DNA from: Gammaproteobacteria bacterium
GTDB lineage: Bacteria > Pseudomonadota > Gammaproteobacteria > Pseudomonadales > Pseudohongiellaceae
Reading direction: 5' to 3'
NCBI GenBank assembly: GCA_018661465.1
Contig: JABJIC010000018.1
Location: 62,001 to 126,000, forward strand
DNA length: 64,000 nt
Shown piece by piece: positions 17,434 to 27,740 of this stretch. The notes under the pieces are model-generated. The model worked only from the letters and a program-made list of their open reading frames with translations, was not told the DNA's origin and ran no database searches. The number at the start of each line of letters is the position of its first letter. Positions within the stretch are counted from its first letter, which is position 1. A program made the position numbers and the translations under genes.

Positions 17434-19242
17434 ATGCGCAGTAACTATTGCGGTGAACTCAACGAATCCTTCGTTGACCAGGAAGTGGAACTCTGTGGCT
17501 GGGTTCATCGGCGCCGGGATCACGGTGGAGTGATCTTTCTCGACGTGCGAGACCGAGAGGGAATTGCCCAGGTGGTTTACGACCCGGACATTGAAGACAG
17601 CTTTGCAACTGCAGAAAGCGTTCGTAATGAGTTTGTTATCAAGGTAACCGGCATAGTGCGATTGCGTCCGGAAGGAACTGTAAATAATGACATGCCTACG
17701 GGCAAGATCGAAGTTCTTGGTAAGAAGCTTGAAGTACTCAATGCCGCTAATACCCCACCAATCCAATTGGATGAGCATACTGAAGTCGGTGAAGATATAC
17801 GTCTGCATTACCGCTATATAGACCTACGCCGTCCTGAGATGGCGGAGCGGCTCAGGTTTCGCTCGAAAGTAACAAACACTGTAAGAAATTTCCTGGATAA
17901 CCATGGGTTTCTGGATATTGAGACGCCGCTGCTGACAAAAGCTACCCCGGAAGGGGCTCGCGACTATCTTGTTCCAAGCCGAACTCACCCCAACAGGTTC
18001 TTCGCTCTTCCCCAGTCGCCTCAGCTTTTCAAGCAGATACTGATGGCAGCTGGCATGGATCGTTACTACCAGATTGCCAAATGTTTTAGGGATGAGGACC
18101 TTCGAGCCGATCGTCAGCCGGAATTTACCCAGATTGATGTAGAAACTTCATTCATGGATGAAGATAAGATCATGGCCGTAATGGAGCAGTTGATTCGGGA
18201 AGTCTTCATGACTCACCTGGATGTAGATCTCGGCGAATTCCCGCGGATGGCACATGCTGAAGCCATGAACCGTTACGGTTCGGATAAACCTGATTTAAGA
18301 ATTGACCTCGAATTAGTGGATATAGCCGACTTAATGAAATCCGTTGATTTCAAAGTATTTAGTGGGCCAGCTAACGATCCCGCAAGTCGAGTAGTCGCCT
18401 TGCGAGTTCCTCAGGGTGCCAGTATCAGTCGTAAAGTAATCGACGCTTACACAAAATTTGTCGGCATATATGGCGCCAAAGGCTTGGCTTGGGTAAAGGT
18501 AAACGACATTTCGGCGGGTCTGGAAGGTTTGCAATCTCCAATACTGAAATTTATGCCTGAAGATGTCGTTACTACCCTGATGAAAACCCTTGGTGCCGAA
18601 ACAGGAGATATTATTTTCTTCGGTGCAGACAAAGCAAAGGTTGTAAATGAAGCGATTGGTGCATTGCGTATTAAAGTCGCTGAGGATCTTGGCCAGGTAA
18701 GAGAGGGCTGGGCGCCGCTATGGGTAGTAGACTTTCCCATGTTTGAAACTGCTAGCGATGGCAGCCTGACGTCACTGCACCATCCGTTTACAGCGCCTTC
18801 CTGTGACTCCAAGCAATTAGCCGCAGATCCACAAGCGGCCTTATCCCGAGCGTATGACATGGTACTCAATGGTACCGAGCTTGGTGGTGGTTCGATTCGT
18901 ATTAACAAGCCAGAAATGCAGCGCTCTGTATTTGAAGTATTGGGTATCGGTGAAGAGGAAGCCGCTGAAAAATTCGGTTTTCTGCTGGAAGCATTAAGCT
19001 ACGGCTGTCCTCCCCATGGCGGTATTGCCTTCGGTCTGGATCGATTGATTATGTTGATGACTGGTGCCAGTTCGATTCGTGACGTCATCGCTTTTCCTAA
19101 GACTCAGTCAGCGGCCTGTCCATTAACTGATGCGCCGGGTGCGGTTTCGGCCAAGCAGTTGCGTGAACTTAATATTCGACTGAGAGAGCAACCCAAAGCT
19201 GAAGAGGCTCAGGCAGCAGTGGGTACTGAAGAAGCTTCCTAA
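17434..19242 (+). CDS. aspS: Aspartyl-tRNA synthetase
   Basis: This class IIb synthetase charges tRNA-Asp. From ATG 17434, preceded by AGGAA, it has 602 residues, close to the usual 590. An N-terminal OB-fold anticodon domain comes first ([24 protein letters not shown]). It is followed by motif 2 [18 protein letters not shown], the bacterial GAD insertion (about 290-430), and motif 3 [13 protein letters not shown] near the C-terminus. A further in-frame start 42 bases upstream is rejected because the family starts near MRSNYCG. A tRNA-Asp gene lies at 51.2 kb in this window. Confidence 0.97.
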   Translation: MRSNYCGELNESFVDQEVELCGWVHRRRDHGGVIFLDVRDREGIAQVVYDPDIEDSFATAESVRNEFVIKVTGIVRLRPEGTVNNDMPTGKIEVLGKKLEVLNAANTPPIQLDEHTEVGEDIRLHYRYIDLRRPEMAERLRFRSKVTNTVRNFLDNHGFLDIETPLLTKATPEGARDYLVPSRTHPNRFFALPQSPQLFKQILMAAGMDRYYQIAKCFRDEDLRADRQPEFTQIDVETSFMDEDKIMAVMEQLIREVFMTHLDVDLGEFPRMAHAEAMNRYGSDKPDLRIDLELVDIADLMKSVDFKVFSGPANDPASRVVALRVPQGASISRKVIDAYTKFVGIYGAKGLAWVKVNDISAGLEGLQSPILKFMPEDVVTTLMKTLGAETGDIIFFGADKAKVVNEAIGALRIKVAEDLGQVREGWAPLWVVDFPMFETASDGSLTSLHHPFTAPSCDSKQLAADPQAALSRAYDMVLNGTELGGGSIRINKPEMQRSVFEVLGIGEEEAAEKFGFLLEALSYGCPPHGGIAFGLDRLIMLMTGASSIRDVIAFPKTQSAACPLTDAPGAVSAKQLRELNIRLREQPKAEEAQAAVGTEEAS

Positions 19243-19398
19243 CTTATAGTCGCCTGCTCCGTCGGTTGTACTAGCTAGTCAGGCTACTAATTGCTCTTAA
19301 GCCAGGCAGTATCCCGATTGAATAGTGGGTAGTGAGAAGCAAGAACAGGGATAAGAGATAAAGAGTGCTGCGAACAAAGCGGCCGACGAGAGGTTTGT

Positions 19399-20142
19399 AT
19401 GGCGGGTCACAGCAAATGGGCCAATATAAAGCATCGCAAGGCAGGGCAGGACGCCAAGCGTGGCAAGGTATTTACCAAGATAATTCGTGAACTGACTGTC
19501 GCCGCCAAGGCTGGTGGTGGCAACGCAGACGATAACCCCCGTTTGAGAGCAGTTGTCGATAAAGCCCTGGGCGCCAATATGACTCGGGATACTATCGACC
19601 GGGCTGTTGCTCGTGGTGCAGGAACTGCTGAGAACGATAACCTCGAAGAGCTCACTTACGAAGGCTATGGCCCCGGCGGTGTTGCGGTTCTGGTAGAAAC
19701 CCTTACTGATAACAAAAATCGAACGGTTGCCGAGGTTCGTCACGCTTTTACTAAATATGGCGGAACACTGGGTACTAATGGCTCGGTTGCCTATCTATTC
19801 GAGAAGACCGGGGTCATACATTTTGCCTCGGGAGCCGACGAAGACCAAGTTCTTGAGCTGGCACTGGATGCTGGCGCTCATGATGTGGTCACCGGTGACG
19901 ATGGTTCTATAGATGTAATGACGACTTTGGAAACTTTTGGTGCTGTACAAGATGCATTAAAAACTGCCGGTCTTGAGGCAGAGAGTGCTGAGATGACAAT
20001 GCTGGCTTCCACTGAAGCAGAGCTAGATCTCGAAGGGGCTCAAACACTGCTTGGTTTGGTTGAGCTCATGGAAGATCTCGATGATGTGCAAAACGTTTAC
20101 TCCAATGCCAATATTTCCGACGAGATCGCCGGTCAGCTTTGA
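19399..20142 (+). CDS. yebC: YebC/PmpR-family protein
   Basis: This 247-residue protein has [23 protein letters not shown] at its start, then [14 protein letters not shown] and [14 protein letters not shown], all typical of YebC/PmpR/TACO1. Members were described as transcription regulators, and some act on ribosome stalling at proline runs. It sits between aspS and ruvC, its common position. Confidence 0.95.
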   Translation: MAGHSKWANIKHRKAGQDAKRGKVFTKIIRELTVAAKAGGGNADDNPRLRAVVDKALGANMTRDTIDRAVARGAGTAENDNLEELTYEGYGPGGVAVLVETLTDNKNRTVAEVRHAFTKYGGTLGTNGSVAYLFEKTGVIHFASGADEDQVLELALDAGAHDVVTGDDGSIDVMTTLETFGAVQDALKTAGLEAESAEMTMLASTEAELDLEGAQTLLGLVELMEDLDDVQNVYSNANISDEIAGQL

Positions 20143-20194
20143 GCTAGCTACTGAATTTAGCTTGGGCTTTTCAGCCAATAAATAAGGAATACCG

Positions 20195-20713
20195 ATGGCC
20201 ATAATTCTGGGTATTGATCCCGGTTCTCGAATTACAGGTTATGGCCTGATCAACTCTGTCGGTAACAAACTCGAATATGTGGATTGCGGATGTATTCGCA
20301 CAGCCACACCTTCCCAGCCTGAACGACTGAAAATCATCTTCCAAAGTCTTTGTGAGGTAATTGAACGTCACTCTCCCCAACAAGCTGCAGTTGAGGATAT
20401 CTTCATGGGCAAGAATGCAGCATCTGCTTTGAAACTTGGACAGGCACGCGGCAGTGCCATGGTTGCCTGCCTATCTCACGATTTGCCAGTGGAAGAATAT
20501 TCCGCGCGAAAGGTAAAACAGGCTGTTGTAGGGTCAGGCGGTGCCGACAAGACTCAGGTACAACATATGGTTAAAGCTCTGTTGTCCATAAGTGATAACA
20601 TAGCTGAAGATGCGGCCGACGCTTTGGCGGTTGCTATCTGTCATGCAAATACTCAAACAAGCTTGATTCGCATGGCCGGGGCAAAATCATTTAGCAGGAA
20701 GAGATTCAGGTGA
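20195..20713 (+). CDS. ruvC: Holliday junction resolvase RuvC
   Basis: RuvC cuts four-way DNA junctions moved by RuvAB. The 172-residue protein has the RNase H-like start ILGIDPGSRITGYG with the first catalytic Asp at residue 7, AVEDIFMGKNAASALKLGQARG with the catalytic Glu, and EDAADALAVAICH with the last acidic residues. Its TGA overlaps the GTG start of ruvA, so the two are translationally coupled. Confidence 0.96.
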   Translation: MAIILGIDPGSRITGYGLINSVGNKLEYVDCGCIRTATPSQPERLKIIFQSLCEVIERHSPQQAAVEDIFMGKNAASALKLGQARGSAMVACLSHDLPVEEYSARKVKQAVVGSGGADKTQVQHMVKALLSISDNIAEDAADALAVAICHANTQTSLIRMAGAKSFSRKRFR

Positions 20714-21315
20714 TAGGAAAGATTCGCGGTATTCTTGTTGAGAAAAACCCCCCGGAAGTTCAAATAGATGTGGGTGGTATCTATTATGAAGTACAGGTGC
20801 CGATGAGTACGCTGTATCAATTACCTGAACTTGGCAAAGAATTAATTCTCCACACCCATTTCGTCGTCAGAGAAGATGCCCAACTACTCTACGGGTTTTA
20901 CGACGCCAAAGACAAATCAATGTTCCGTTCACTGATTAAAGTGAATGGTGTTGGCCCTAAGATGGCGCTTGGTATTTTGTCCGGAATGGAAGCCGATGAT
21001 TTTGTTCGAACGGTTCGTGGCAATGATATTAATGCGCTGGTGAATATGCCGGGCATAGGTAAGAAGACTGCTGAAAGATTGATCGTGGAAATGCGCGATC
21101 GATTAGGTGACTGGGATAGTTCGGCAGAGGAAGGTGGCTCAGCTGTATCTTCTGTATCCGGCGCAGGTATTAGTAAAGATGCCGAGACTGCTTTGGTAAG
21201 CTTAGGCTATAAGCCCCAGCAAGCGGCTCATGCTATTGCGCTGGTGCTTAAACAACATTCGGATCTGCAAGATAGCGAAGAGCTGATTCGGCAAGCATTG
21301 AAAAGCATGGCATAA
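20710..21315 (+). CDS. ruvA: Holliday junction branch-migration protein RuvA
   Basis: RuvA tetramers hold the Holliday junction and load RuvB. The 201-residue protein has the OB-fold N-terminal domain (MIGKIRGILVEKNPPEVQIDV), two helix-hairpin-helix motifs (LIKVNGVGPKMALGILSG and LVNMPGIGKKTAERLIVEM), an acidic linker and the C-terminal RuvB-binding domain (LVSLGYKPQQA). The start is GTG at 20710, overlapping the ruvC stop by four bases. Confidence 0.96.
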   Translation: MIGKIRGILVEKNPPEVQIDVGGIYYEVQVPMSTLYQLPELGKELILHTHFVVREDAQLLYGFYDAKDKSMFRSLIKVNGVGPKMALGILSGMEADDFVRTVRGNDINALVNMPGIGKKTAERLIVEMRDRLGDWDSSAEEGGSAVSSVSGAGISKDAETALVSLGYKPQQAAHAIALVLKQHSDLQDSEELIRQALKSMA

Positions 21316-21341
21316 AACTGTCTGATGACATTACATAGATT

Positions 21342-22418
21342 ATGAGTATGGAAGAAGAAAGACTAATCGACGGCAGTGGGTCGGCAATGGAAGACAATCA
21401 GGATCGGGCAATCCGACCTCTGCGTCTTGCCGACTACGTGGGTCAGCAAGTAGTGAAAGAGCAGATGGATATTTTCATCAGCGCTGCACGCAATCGCAAT
21501 GAGCCGCTAGATCATACTCTGGTCTTCGGTCCTCCTGGCTTGGGCAAGACTACATTGGCGAACATTATTGCCCATGAGCTCGACGTTGCCATCAAAACAA
21601 CTTCAGGTCCTGTTCTGGAAAAGGCAGGTGACCTGGCAGCTATGCTGACCAATCTCGAAGAAGGCGATGTGTTGTTTATCGACGAAATTCACCGCCTGAG
21701 TCCGGCTATCGAAGAAATTCTTTATCCGGCAATGGAAGATTATCAGTTGGACATCATGATCGGAGAAGGGCCGGCGGCAAGATCAATAAAGCTGGATTTA
21801 CCTCCGTTTACACTGGTTGGTGCTACCACCAGAGCGGGTTTGTTAACCTCACCTTTGAGAGACCGTTTCGGTATTATCCAACGTCTGGAGTTTTACTCGG
21901 TGGAAGAGCTGAGCAGCATAGTGAGTCGTTCTGCAAATATTATGGGTACCGGTATAGATGAAGAAGGTGCAACAGAAATTGCTCGACGTTCCAGAGGAAC
22001 TCCGCGAATAGCAAATCGATTATTGCGTCGGGTTAGAGATTATTCAGAAGTTAAAGCTGACGGCTTGGTAAATCTGCATTCTGCAGGCCTCGCTTTGGAT
22101 ATGCTCAGTATTGATAAAAATGGATTTGATCACATGGATCGGCGTCTATTGATGACCATGATAGAAAAATTCGAGGGCGGTCCTGTTGGCATCGATAGCC
22201 TGGCCGCGGCCATAAGTGAAGAGAGAGATACTATAGAAGATGTTCTGGAGCCTTATCTGATTCAACAAGGTTTCATCATGCGAACTCCCCGTGGCCGAGT
22301 TGTTACTCAATTTGCCTATCGACATTTTGGTATTAAGCCTTCAGATTCATTAACTGATATGTTCTCTCAGCAGGAGCTTACAGAAGAAAACCAAGAGCAA
22401 AACCAGGCGGAAGACTAA
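21342..22418 (+). CDS. ruvB: Holliday junction branch-migration helicase RuvB
   Basis: RuvB is the AAA+ motor of branch migration. The 358-residue protein has [11 protein letters not shown], Walker [13 protein letters not shown], Walker [10 protein letters not shown], the sensor-1 block [19 protein letters not shown] with the arginine, sensor 2 [15 protein letters not shown] and a C-terminal winged helix ending in [14 protein letters not shown]. It lies 26 bases after ruvA. The tail after the helix is Gln/Glu-rich. Confidence 0.97.
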   Translation: MSMEEERLIDGSGSAMEDNQDRAIRPLRLADYVGQQVVKEQMDIFISAARNRNEPLDHTLVFGPPGLGKTTLANIIAHELDVAIKTTSGPVLEKAGDLAAMLTNLEEGDVLFIDEIHRLSPAIEEILYPAMEDYQLDIMIGEGPAARSIKLDLPPFTLVGATTRAGLLTSPLRDRFGIIQRLEFYSVEELSSIVSRSANIMGTGIDEEGATEIARRSRGTPRIANRLLRRVRDYSEVKADGLVNLHSAGLALDMLSIDKNGFDHMDRRLLMTMIEKFEGGPVGIDSLAAAISEERDTIEDVLEPYLIQQGFIMRTPRGRVVTQFAYRHFGIKPSDSLTDMFSQQELTEENQEQNQAED

Positions 22419-22636
22419 ATTTCTCCCTAAAACGGTTGTGGGCATAATCTCGCCACAATTCATCAGCTATTTACCCTTATTTATCTCCAGGTAGTTACTT
22501 TTGGCTAGTTAAATGCCATTTCACAAAACTATTTTTCATTTTGGCCGAATATACACTTTGAAGTAATGGATTTTCAGCGGGATTCTGTTGTCTCAGATAT
22601 GTAAACAAATAACAAAGAAGTTCGGAGTGTTAAAAC

Positions 22637-23323
22637 GTGAATGAGCAGATAAGCGTCATACAGCTGATTCTGGAAGCAAGTATTCCAGTTCAAATCGTAA
22701 TGCTGATACTTTTGCTGTTGTCGATAATCTCCTGGGTGATGATTGTGCAGCGCTGGATGGTACTTTCGTCTGCCTCCAAGGGAGTGCTTAGTTTTGAGCA
22801 GCGCTTCTGGTCTGGCATGGATCTTAGTCAGCTATATAAAGAAGGCTCCCAAATGCAGAAAGAGAACATTCCTGTCGTCGGAATGGAGAATATCTTTCGA
22901 GCAGGTTTTAAAGAATTCATGAGACTGCGGCAACAAGCCTCTGTGGATGCTGAAGCTATTATGGAAGGTGCGCAGCGAGCGATGCGTGTTGCTTATGCCA
23001 GAGAAGAAGAGAAGCTGGAAAAGCACCTGTCTTTTCTGGCAACCGTAGGATCTGTTTCGCCCTATATCGGTCTGCTTGGAACGGTAATTGGCATTATGAA
23101 CGCATTTATAGGCCTGGCGACTCAGGCACAGGCAACTCTTCAAGTAGTTGCGCCAAATATTGCCGAAGCACTTTTTGCTACAGGCTTGGGTTTGTTTGCA
23201 GCTATTCCAGCAGTAGTGGCATATAACAGATACACCTCCACAGTGGATTCCGTATCAAGCAGCTATATTACTTTTAGTGATGAGTTTTCCAGTATCCTTC
23301 ACCGTCAGATTCACACGAGCTAG
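22637..23323 (+). CDS. tolQ: Tol-Pal system protein TolQ
   Basis: With TolR, TolQ forms the proton-driven motor of the Tol-Pal complex in the inner membrane. The 228-residue protein has three membrane helices: about 17-37, then 135-160 with FLATVGSVSPYIGLLGTVIGIM, and about 172-195 with IAEALFATGLGLFAAIPAVVAYN. The last two are the family signatures. The start is GTG at 22637. A ybgC thioesterase gene, which usually stands directly before tolQ, is absent: the 218 bases between ruvB and tolQ hold no frame. Confidence 0.96.
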   Translation: MNEQISVIQLILEASIPVQIVMLILLLLSIISWVMIVQRWMVLSSASKGVLSFEQRFWSGMDLSQLYKEGSQMQKENIPVVGMENIFRAGFKEFMRLRQQASVDAEAIMEGAQRAMRVAYAREEEKLEKHLSFLATVGSVSPYIGLLGTVIGIMNAFIGLATQAQATLQVVAPNIAEALFATGLGLFAAIPAVVAYNRYTSTVDSVSSSYITFSDEFSSILHRQIHTS

Positions 23324-23349
23324 TGCGTTGTGATCAGGAATACTAAATC

Positions 23350-23790
23350 ATGGAATTAATGGTCCGCAAAAAACGCAGGCCCATGAGCGAAATCAATGTC
23401 GTGCCTTATATCGACGTGATGCTTGTTCTGCTTATTGTGTTTATGGTGACTGCACCTTTGCTTAATCAAGGTATTGAAGTTGACCTTCCGGAAGCGAACA
23501 ACGAGCCTCTACAAGTCGACGAAAATCTTGAAACTTTAGTGGTCTCTATTACGTCTAATGGAGAGTATTTCCTGAGTATTGGTGCCACAGGCGATGAGCG
23601 TCAGTCGGTAACTCTGGAAACGGTTGGTTTGCAAGTGAGTAGGATTGTCAGTGCTAATCCCAGTATTCAGGTAATGCTGGAAGGTGACACCGAAGCCAAT
23701 TGGGGAGCGATGATTACTCTGATAACTACGCTGCAGCAAGCTGGGGTTTCGAATCCCAATTTTATTACGCAGCCACTGAGTAGCCTCTAG
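23350..23790 (+). CDS. tolR: Tol-Pal system protein TolR
   Basis: TolR is an ExbD-type single-pass protein that uses proton flow with TolQ. The 146-residue protein has the N-terminal RRPMSEINVVPYIDVMLVLLIVFMV, in which the Asp in the membrane helix is the proton-carrying residue. A periplasmic domain follows. It lies 26 bases after tolQ. A second in-frame ATG three codons in could also serve as start. Confidence 0.96.
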   Translation: MELMVRKKRRPMSEINVVPYIDVMLVLLIVFMVTAPLLNQGIEVDLPEANNEPLQVDENLETLVVSITSNGEYFLSIGATGDERQSVTLETVGLQVSRIVSANPSIQVMLEGDTEANWGAMITLITTLQQAGVSNPNFITQPLSSL

Positions 23791-23813
23791 CATCGGTCGC
23801 AAAGGGCAAGTTA

Positions 23814-24713
23814 ATGACACATACAGCCAGTAGCCCATCGACCGGCGCATTTAACAATTTGGTGATCTATAACGGTTACCCTATATCGGTAATAGTTGCT
23901 GTTGCATTTCACAGTATTTTGCTTGCGGGTCTGGTGTACTTTCAGGGTAATTATAATCCCGACACTTTAGAGTTGATTCAACCGACAGTTATCAAAGCGC
24001 TTTTTATCGATGAAAATCCGCAGGATCGGAATGAACGAATCATCGAGCAGCAAAGAGTCCAACGTCAGGAAGATCAGCGTCGGGTCAGGGAAGAAGAAAC
24101 TCAACGGCAGCAACAGCTAGAGAGAGAACAGCAGGAAGCAGCGGAGCAACAGCGAAGAGAGCAAGAAGCTGATCGCGAACGTACTTTGCTCTTAGAGCGA
24201 GAGGCACTGGAAAGACAGCAAGAACTAGAGCGGCAACGAACAGAAACAGAAAGGCTGGAGTTGCAACAACGAGAGAGAGATCGTCTGGCGGAGGAACAGC
24301 GTCAACGGGATCAGGCAGAAACACAAAGGCGTCAGCAGGAAACCGAAAGGATTCGGCAGCAACAAGATGCTGCCAATGAGGCCGCGGCGGTTGAAGCCGC
24401 AAGAACAGAATTCGAATTAGTGCAGAGCGCTACCGCATTAATTCAACAACTAGTACAGGAGCAGTGGTCACGACCGCCGAGTGCCAGAAATGGGATGCGA
24501 GTAGTGGTGCAAATAAGCATGCTGCCCAATGGCGATTTGCTCGGCGCAACTATTACTGAATCCAGTGGCGACCCGGCATTTGATAGGTCGGCAGAGAATG
24601 CCGTATACGGAGCTGCACCGTTCAGAGAATTAACTACACTGCCGATTAATGTGTTTAACCAGAATTTCAGAACTTTGTCTCTGATCTTCCAACCAGAGGA
24701 CTTACTGAATTGA
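23814..24713 (+). CDS. tolA: Tol-Pal system protein TolA
   Basis: TolA spans the periplasm from TolQR to Pal and TolB. The 299 residues hold one N-terminal membrane helix (about 22-42, ISVIVAVAFHSILLAGLVYF), a long Gln/Glu/Arg-rich helical domain (about 65-200) and a compact C-terminal domain. The last contains WSRPPSARNGMRVVVQI and DPAFDRSAENAVYGAAPF, as in TolA/TonB C-domains. The central helix is Gln/Arg-rich rather than the Lys/Ala-rich one of E. coli, as seen in other gammaproteobacteria. Its TGA overlaps the tolB start. Confidence 0.95.
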   Translation: MTHTASSPSTGAFNNLVIYNGYPISVIVAVAFHSILLAGLVYFQGNYNPDTLELIQPTVIKALFIDENPQDRNERIIEQQRVQRQEDQRRVREEETQRQQQLEREQQEAAEQQRREQEADRERTLLLEREALERQQELERQRTETERLELQQRERDRLAEEQRQRDQAETQRRQQETERIRQQQDAANEAAAVEAARTEFELVQSATALIQQLVQEQWSRPPSARNGMRVVVQISMLPNGDLLGATITESSGDPAFDRSAENAVYGAAPFRELTTLPINVFNQNFRTLSLIFQPEDLLN

Positions 24714-26023
24714 GAATACGTGCTGTCATCGTAGGTGCATTTTTGTGCCTTTTATCAGTTTCTGCCACTGCTGAATTAAGTATTCAGATTACTCAGGGCG
24801 TAGATAATCCAATTCCCATAGCCATCGTTCCATTTTCCTGGGAAGGCAGTGGTGTGCTCAGTGAGGATGTTGATGATATCGTCCGCGCTGACCTTGAGCA
24901 GGTTGGTGAATTTCGCTCGCTTTCTCTGTCCAATATGATTGCGACTCCCCATGATGAATCCCAGGTTTTCTATCGTGATTGGGACATCCTTGCTCAGGAC
25001 TATTTATTAGTTGGAAAGATTAATCGCGCCCCAGGAAGTCAATTGGTGCAGGTTCAATATGAATTTTTCGACATAAACAGACAGGTCAAGCTGGCAGGCG
25101 AGGTTCTTACAGGCAGTGTGACTCAATTGCGTGATATTGGTCATGAGATCAGTAATGTGGTTTTTGAATCAGTCACCGGCACGCGGGGAGCCTTTACTAC
25201 AGAGATTCTCTACATCGTGTCCGAGTTTATCTCTCCTACAGAGTCTATTTTCCGTTTGGAAAAGGCAGACTATGACGGTCAGCGAGCCCAAGTGCTATTG
25301 GAATCACCTGAACCCATCATGTCGCCAAGCTGGTCTCCCAATGGCCAAGACGTAGCCTATGTCTCTTTCGAAACCGATCTGCCGCGAATCTACATCCAGA
25401 ACATCGCCACCGGGCAGAGGTCACAAATTACCAACTACCCCAATATCAATAGCTCACCAGTATGGTCGCCGGATGGCAGCAAGCTGGCCATGGTGCTCTC
25501 GAAGGATGGTAGCCCGGACATATACGTTCAAGATCTCAACACTAACGAATTGATGCGGGTTACCGAGCACCCCCTGATCGATACTGAGCCTAGCTGGAGC
25601 ACAGATGGGCGCTCTATTGTCTTCATGTCTGATCGTACAGGTCAGCCCCAGATCTATCAGATGGAATTAGGGGCAAACTCCTATGACGTCGAACGCTTAA
25701 CCTATGACTGCTTTCAGTGCATGAAAGCAGCATTTTTGCCTGATGGAGTGAATTTAGTGCATGTTCGTCGGGAAACCCGACAAAGCCCTAACTATCAGAT
25801 TGCTATACTCAATATAGAGACCCTGCGGGTGATTACCCTCACCGATACCTCGCTGGATGAATCACCCAGCGTGGCACCCAATGGCAGCATGATTATGTAT
25901 GCCACTAAGTTCGCGGGAAGAGGGGTGTTAGATGCCGTATCCATTGACGGCCGCGTGAAGTTCCGTTTACCATCCACGCAGGGCGACGTGCGGGAGCCAT
26001 CGTGGTCTCCGTTCTTTAATTAA
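24710..26023 (+). CDS. tolB: Tol-Pal system beta-propeller protein TolB
   Basis: TolB is a periplasmic beta-propeller that shuttles between Pal and TolA. The 437 residues show a signal peptide (about 1-21), an N-terminal domain (PIPIAIVPFSWEG), and then propeller repeats of the type SPSWSPNGQDVAYVSFE, SPVWSPDGSKLAMVLS and EPSWSTDGRSIVFMSDR. The start is a TTG at 24710 that overlaps the tolA stop by four bases, indicating coupled translation. Confidence 0.96.
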   Translation: MRIRAVIVGAFLCLLSVSATAELSIQITQGVDNPIPIAIVPFSWEGSGVLSEDVDDIVRADLEQVGEFRSLSLSNMIATPHDESQVFYRDWDILAQDYLLVGKINRAPGSQLVQVQYEFFDINRQVKLAGEVLTGSVTQLRDIGHEISNVVFESVTGTRGAFTTEILYIVSEFISPTESIFRLEKADYDGQRAQVLLESPEPIMSPSWSPNGQDVAYVSFETDLPRIYIQNIATGQRSQITNYPNINSSPVWSPDGSKLAMVLSKDGSPDIYVQDLNTNELMRVTEHPLIDTEPSWSTDGRSIVFMSDRTGQPQIYQMELGANSYDVERLTYDCFQCMKAAFLPDGVNLVHVRRETRQSPNYQIAILNIETLRVITLTDTSLDESPSVAPNGSMIMYATKFAGRGVLDAVSIDGRVKFRLPSTQGDVREPSWSPFFN

Positions 26024-26104
26024 GCTCGAATAACACCAATAAAGAATCAATAAGTGCCGATATAGAATTCAAGATAACGATAAAAGTCTTTTGGAGGACT
26101 GCAA

Positions 26105-26650
26105 GTGGCAAAGCAAACACATAAAATACTAAAAATGGGCCTTATGGTCATTTCCCTATTTGTCCTGGCGGCATGTAGCTCAACTAGCGACACTGAAGGC
26201 GATATGTCCGGTTCTGAAGGCTCTTCGTCCAGTGCGAATAGCAGCGGTTCTTCTGCTCGCTCTAGTGCAGGCTCAAACAGCGGGCAACTGTCGCAGGAAG
26301 AAATTCGTGCACAGAATGCACTAAGGCAGACTGTGTTCTATTTCGATTTCGACATAGCCGAATTTAAGACAGAAGATCGCAATACACTAACTTTTCATGC
26401 TCGCGACCTAGCATCCAGTCCTAGCAAGCGCATTCGCCTTGAAGGCCATGCAGATGAGCGTGGAACTCGCGAATATAACCTTGCCCTGGCTGAGCGTCGT
26501 GCCAACGGCATTCTTAACTACTTAATCGTTAATGGGGCTTCACGTAGCCAGATTGAAGTAGTGAGCTATGGCGAAGAGCGCCCAGCTCAGAGCGGTTCAA
26601 GTGAAAATGCTTACTCTAGAAATCGTCGAGTTGAAATAGTCGGTCGATAA
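26105..26650 (+). CDS. pal: Peptidoglycan-associated lipoprotein Pal
   Basis: Pal is an outer-membrane lipoprotein that binds peptidoglycan and TolB. The 181-residue protein has a lipobox near LFVLAAC (Cys at about 24), a Ser/Gly-rich linker (about 25-62), and an OmpA-like domain with VFYFDFDIAEF, RLEGHADERGTREYNLALAERRA and YGEERPA. It starts with GTG at 26105, with a strong ribosome site GGAGGA at 26094-26099. Confidence 0.96.
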   Translation: MAKQTHKILKMGLMVISLFVLAACSSTSDTEGDMSGSEGSSSSANSSGSSARSSAGSNSGQLSQEEIRAQNALRQTVFYFDFDIAEFKTEDRNTLTFHARDLASSPSKRIRLEGHADERGTREYNLALAERRANGILNYLIVNGASRSQIEVVSYGEERPAQSGSSENAYSRNRRVEIVGR

Positions 26651-26655
26651 ATTTT

Positions 26656-27684
26656 ATGAATAAAATCCTGAAGGCTGCAGCCAATAAAGTTCATTACACA
26701 TTTTGTATTAGCATTATTGTAACTTTATATAGCACGGCAGCAGCCGCACAGGGTACTGGCTCGGTTGTGGAATCCCGCGGATTCTCACCGGGTCAACAAT
26801 CAAGTCAATCCTCTGGTTCAAACTCTGGCTCTAACTCTGGCTCTAACAACGACGCCTTATCTTTGCTGCTTGATCAAAATCGCCAGTTACAGGCTGAGGT
26901 TATGGCCTTGCGTGGTTTGGTAGAAGAACAAGGGTTTGAGATACGCAAACTGCAGAGAGATTCACTAAGCCGCTATACCAATACTGATGAGCGCTTGTCT
27001 TCACTTGAGTCGGGTGCTTCTACTGTAAGCAATGTAGCTACAACACCAATTACCACCCCTGACGCTAGTATCAATAACGAAACGGGAATTAATGGGAACA
27101 TCCCGGCCAGCAGAGGAATATCCGGAAGCTCATCTGCCAGTAATTTTCCAGCGACGTCGGCCGCTACGGATACCAGCATCGGTGCGTTGAATAACAATTC
27201 ATCTCTTAGCAGTTCATCTCTTAACAACAACCCTACATCGAGTTCATCTACTAACAGTCGAGCTCCGATTTCAAGAAGTGGCGGAAGAGGCACTCTTCAG
27301 CCGGCGGTATTAAGTGAGCAGCAACTCTATCAAATGGCCTATGATTCAGTAATCAATAGCAACTTTGATCGATCGGTTGCTGAATTTGATCAGTACCTAA
27401 GTATTTATCCTCAAGGTCGTTTCGTAACCAATGCGTATTACTGGAAAGGGCAGGCATATCTCTATCTAAACAGATACGAAGAAGCCCGCGACTCTTACGA
27501 AATTATTTTGAATCAGTATACCGATTCGCCAAAACTTCCTGACGCCATGTACGGTTTGGGTTTAGCATATCAAGGTATGGGTAATATTCCCCAGGCGCGA
27601 ACACTGCTGACAGACATTAAAAGAAGATTTCCGAATACAGGTGTCGCCAATCTGGCAGATACCCGGCTTCTCTCTCTAGATTAA
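26656..27684 (+). CDS. cpoB: Cell division coordinator CpoB (YbgF)
   Basis: CpoB links Tol-Pal energy use to peptidoglycan synthesis at the septum. The 342-residue protein has a signal peptide (about 1-31, ending AAAAQG), a coiled-coil trimerisation segment (about 65-115, LLLDQNRQLQAEVMALRGLV) and a long Ser/Asn/Thr-rich linker (about 115-205). A C-terminal TPR domain follows, with YYWKGQAYLYLNRYEEARDSYE and DAMYGLGLAYQGMGN. The linker is longer than in E. coli and is likely disordered. It directly follows pal. Confidence 0.93.
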   Translation: MNKILKAAANKVHYTFCISIIVTLYSTAAAAQGTGSVVESRGFSPGQQSSQSSGSNSGSNSGSNNDALSLLLDQNRQLQAEVMALRGLVEEQGFEIRKLQRDSLSRYTNTDERLSSLESGASTVSNVATTPITTPDASINNETGINGNIPASRGISGSSSASNFPATSAATDTSIGALNNNSSLSSSSLNNNPTSSSSTNSRAPISRSGGRGTLQPAVLSEQQLYQMAYDSVINSNFDRSVAEFDQYLSIYPQGRFVTNAYYWKGQAYLYLNRYEEARDSYEIILNQYTDSPKLPDAMYGLGLAYQGMGNIPQARTLLTDIKRRFPNTGVANLADTRLLSLD

Positions 27685-27740
27685 TTCACTTCAATACTCT
27701 TAATATGTTCCTTACTTAGAAAGTGAGGATCGGACAACAT

